A stretch of DNA of 45,966 nucleotides from Paulinella micropora (taxonomy: Eukaryota; Cercozoa; Imbricatea; Euglyphida). Shown piece by piece: positions 41,464 to 45,966 of this stretch. The stretch is from assembly GCA_009731375.1 (NCBI GenBank), contig BJOX01000340.1:319471-365436 (forward strand), given 5' to 3'. How positions within the stretch are numbered: the stretch's first letter is position 1; the number at the start of each line of letters is the position of its first letter. Below the pieces are notes generated by a model, which was not told the origin of the DNA, did not search any database, and saw only the letters and a list, made by a program, of their open reading frames with translations. The translations under genes were made by a program, and so were the position numbers.

Positions 41464-42029
41464 NNNNNNNNNNNNNNNNNNNNNNNNNNNNNNNNNNNNN
41501 NNNNNNNNNNNNNNNNNNNNNNNNNNNNNNNNNNNNNNNNNNNNNNNNNNNNNNNNNNNNNNNNNNNNNNNNNNNNNNNNNNNNNNNNNNNNNNNNNNNN
41601 NNNNNNNNNNNNNNNNNNNNNNNNNNNNNNNNNNNNNNNNNNNNNNNNNNNNNNNNNNNNNNNNNNNNNNNNNNNNNNNNNNNNNNNNNNNNNNNNNNNN
41701 NNNNNNNNNNNNNNNNNNNNNNNNNNNNNNNNNNNNNNNNNNNNNNNNNNNNNNNNNNNNNNNNNNNNNNNNNNNNNNNNNNNNNNNNNNNNNNNNNNNN
41801 NNNNNNNNNNNNNNNNNNNNNNNNNNNNNNNNNNNNNNNNNNNNNNNNNNNNNNNNNNNNNNNNNNNNNNNNNNNNNNNNNNNNNNNNNNNNNNNNNNNN
41901 NNNNNNNNNNNNNNNNNNNNNNNNNNNNNNNNNNNNNNNNNNNNNNNNNNNNNNNNNNNNNNNNNNNNNNNNNNNNNNNNNNNNNNNNNNNNNNNNNNNN
42001 NNNNNNNNNNNNNNNNNNNNNNNNNNNNN
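41464..42029. other. Assembly gap, 566 N
   Basis: Run of Ns, directly before a trinucleotide satellite; probably the unresolved part of the same array. Confidence 0.98.
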
Positions 42030-44883
<2,854 letters not shown>

Positions 44884-44884
<1 letters not shown>

Positions 44885-45966
44885 AGGAAATAGACCTAAC
44901 ACAGAGAAAACTGCCTCCCTTTACACTCAAACGCATTTTGCAGGATGATGTAGTTGATACACTGAAAGCAATTAACAGAAACAAAGCAGAAGATATAAAC
45001 AAAATAAAACCAGCCATCATGCAAGACCTTACAAAGTACATTGCCCCGATATTAACAACGCTCTTTAATAAAGCTATAGAACATAACCAATACCCTGATG
45101 CACTAAAAATAACTAAAGTTATTGAAATATATAAAGCTAAAGATAGAACGCTGCCTGAGAATTACAGACCTATCTCGCTACTGCCGATTATTGCTAAGGT
45201 CTTTGACACTATACTCAACAAGCAACTGATGGCCCACCTTACCAGGTACGACATCCTCTCCCGAACTCAATACGCCTTCCGACCACACTCGAACACAACA
45301 ATCACTACACAAACCATCTTAAATCACATCCAAAACCTCAAAGGCCCAGGAAGGTATGTACTTGCTCTATTTATTGACCTATCGAAAGCCTATGACACTA
45401 TAGATCATGAAACACTGATCCATAAACTACGAAATAATATAAATTTTAGCGATAACACCACTACCTTTTTTAAATCATACCTCACAAAACGATACCAAAC
45501 AGTATTTACCCAATATGCTCGTTCTTATCCACGCAAGATCACACATGGGATCCCGCAAGGTAGCACACTCTCAACAACGCTCTTCATTCTATACATCAAT
45601 GATATTATACTTTCACTAACACACGGGACAGTCTTTGCATACGCAGATGACACCACACTTATCATTGCTGCTAAGAATAAAGAACAACTCCAAGAGCAAG
45701 CACAAACTGATACAACGAACCTTGTCAACTATTTCTACAGACATAACCTAGTACCCAACCCCACCAAAACCACCTACACTATCTTCCACAAGCACGAACA
45801 GAAGGTGCAGTTCGACTTGACTATCGACGGCAAGAAGCTCCAACAAGAACGAAAGGTAAAAGTATTAGGTACAATCATCCAAAGCAACCTGTCCTTCCGT
45901 GAACATATACAATCTATTATATTCCGCCTTCAACCATTCGTCCAAATGTTTCGTTATGTGAACAGC
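44884..45966 (+). mobile_element. Non-LTR retrotransposon reverse transcriptase, 3'-truncated by window end
   Basis: An open frame of 361 codons runs from 44884 to the last base, with its first in-frame ATG at 45019. Reverse transcriptase motifs are in order: LPENYRPISLLPIIAKVFD, ALFIDLSKAYDTIDH (motif A, catalytic Asp), GIPQGSTLSTTLF (motif B), VFAYADDTTLI (YADD, motif C), then a KVLGTIIQSNLSF segment. This layout is typical of Jockey/CR1/I-like LINEs. The 5' part is missing; the frame emerges from the satellite, so the copy is 5'-truncated or the array has inserted. It shows this end is host DNA. No disabling stop is seen in the visible part. Confidence 0.93.

Overview
The window holds an almost complete integrated DNA virus of a eukaryote (about 40.2 kb between terminal repeats, GC-rich, gene-dense) next to AT-rich host DNA. 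The gene set is that of a double-jelly-roll capsid virus of the Bamfordvirae: major capsid protein, a penton-type minor capsid protein, an A32-type packaging ATPase, poxvirus-style late transcription factors VLTF3 and (probably) VLTF2, a RuvC/A22-type Holliday junction resolvase, both ribonucleotide reductase subunits, and a polymerase-helicase fusion with a herpes-origin-binding-protein-like helicase. Capsid genes and genome size recall polinton-like viruses. The late transcription factors and RNR recall small nucleocytoviruses such as the mriyavirus/Yaravirus group. I do not assign it to a named family, and the host cannot be identified from the sequence.

Layout. 1-672: repeat-rich left end; 337-672 is an inverted copy of 40867-41100. 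791-6658: Cys-rich small protein, a 1757-residue fibre with discoidin-like domains, and a small coiled-coil protein. 6655-13009: RNR small subunit, SLATT-like membrane protein, penton, a lectin-like structural protein, RuvC resolvase, a spliced YABBY/HMG-like gene and an unknown protein. 12883-22524: a long minus-strand morphogenesis block with a 38-residue membrane peptide, the major capsid protein, several small membrane or basic proteins and a 1528-residue coiled-coil protein. 22607-29768: spliced packaging ATPase, F-box/Zn protein, putative DNA-binding protein, a tyrosine recombinase with protelomerase-like catalytic boxes, VLTF3, a VLTF2-like gene cut by a 10-N gap, and a possible ssDNA-binding protein. 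29790-39049: RNR large subunit, a membrane protein, the polymerase-helicase, an iteron-rich intergenic region, an unknown protein with an F-box-like segment and a putative C-H-D cysteine protease. 39100-40866: about 4.5 copies of a roughly 357-bp repeat. 40867-41203: right terminal repeat and three 37-bp iterons.

How it may work. Polymerase-helicase, resolvase, RNR and possibly the recombinase would replicate and resolve the genome; iterated ACAAAAAGGCA boxes upstream of the helicase gene and outside the right repeat are candidate initiator sites. VLTF3/VLTF2 would drive late genes, many of which carry an A/T tract followed by a TTCTCTGG-like box shortly before the ATG. Canonical GT-AG introns in the ATPase and YABBY-like genes, and KR-rich putative nuclear localisation signals in many proteins, point to nuclear expression. 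Structural genes form the capsid, its core and a receptor-binding fibre.

41216-45966 is host-type sequence: an AT-rich flank, a 566-N gap, 2.85 kb of trinucleotide satellite that flips strand near 44356, and the reverse-transcriptase part of a non-LTR retrotransposon running off the end.
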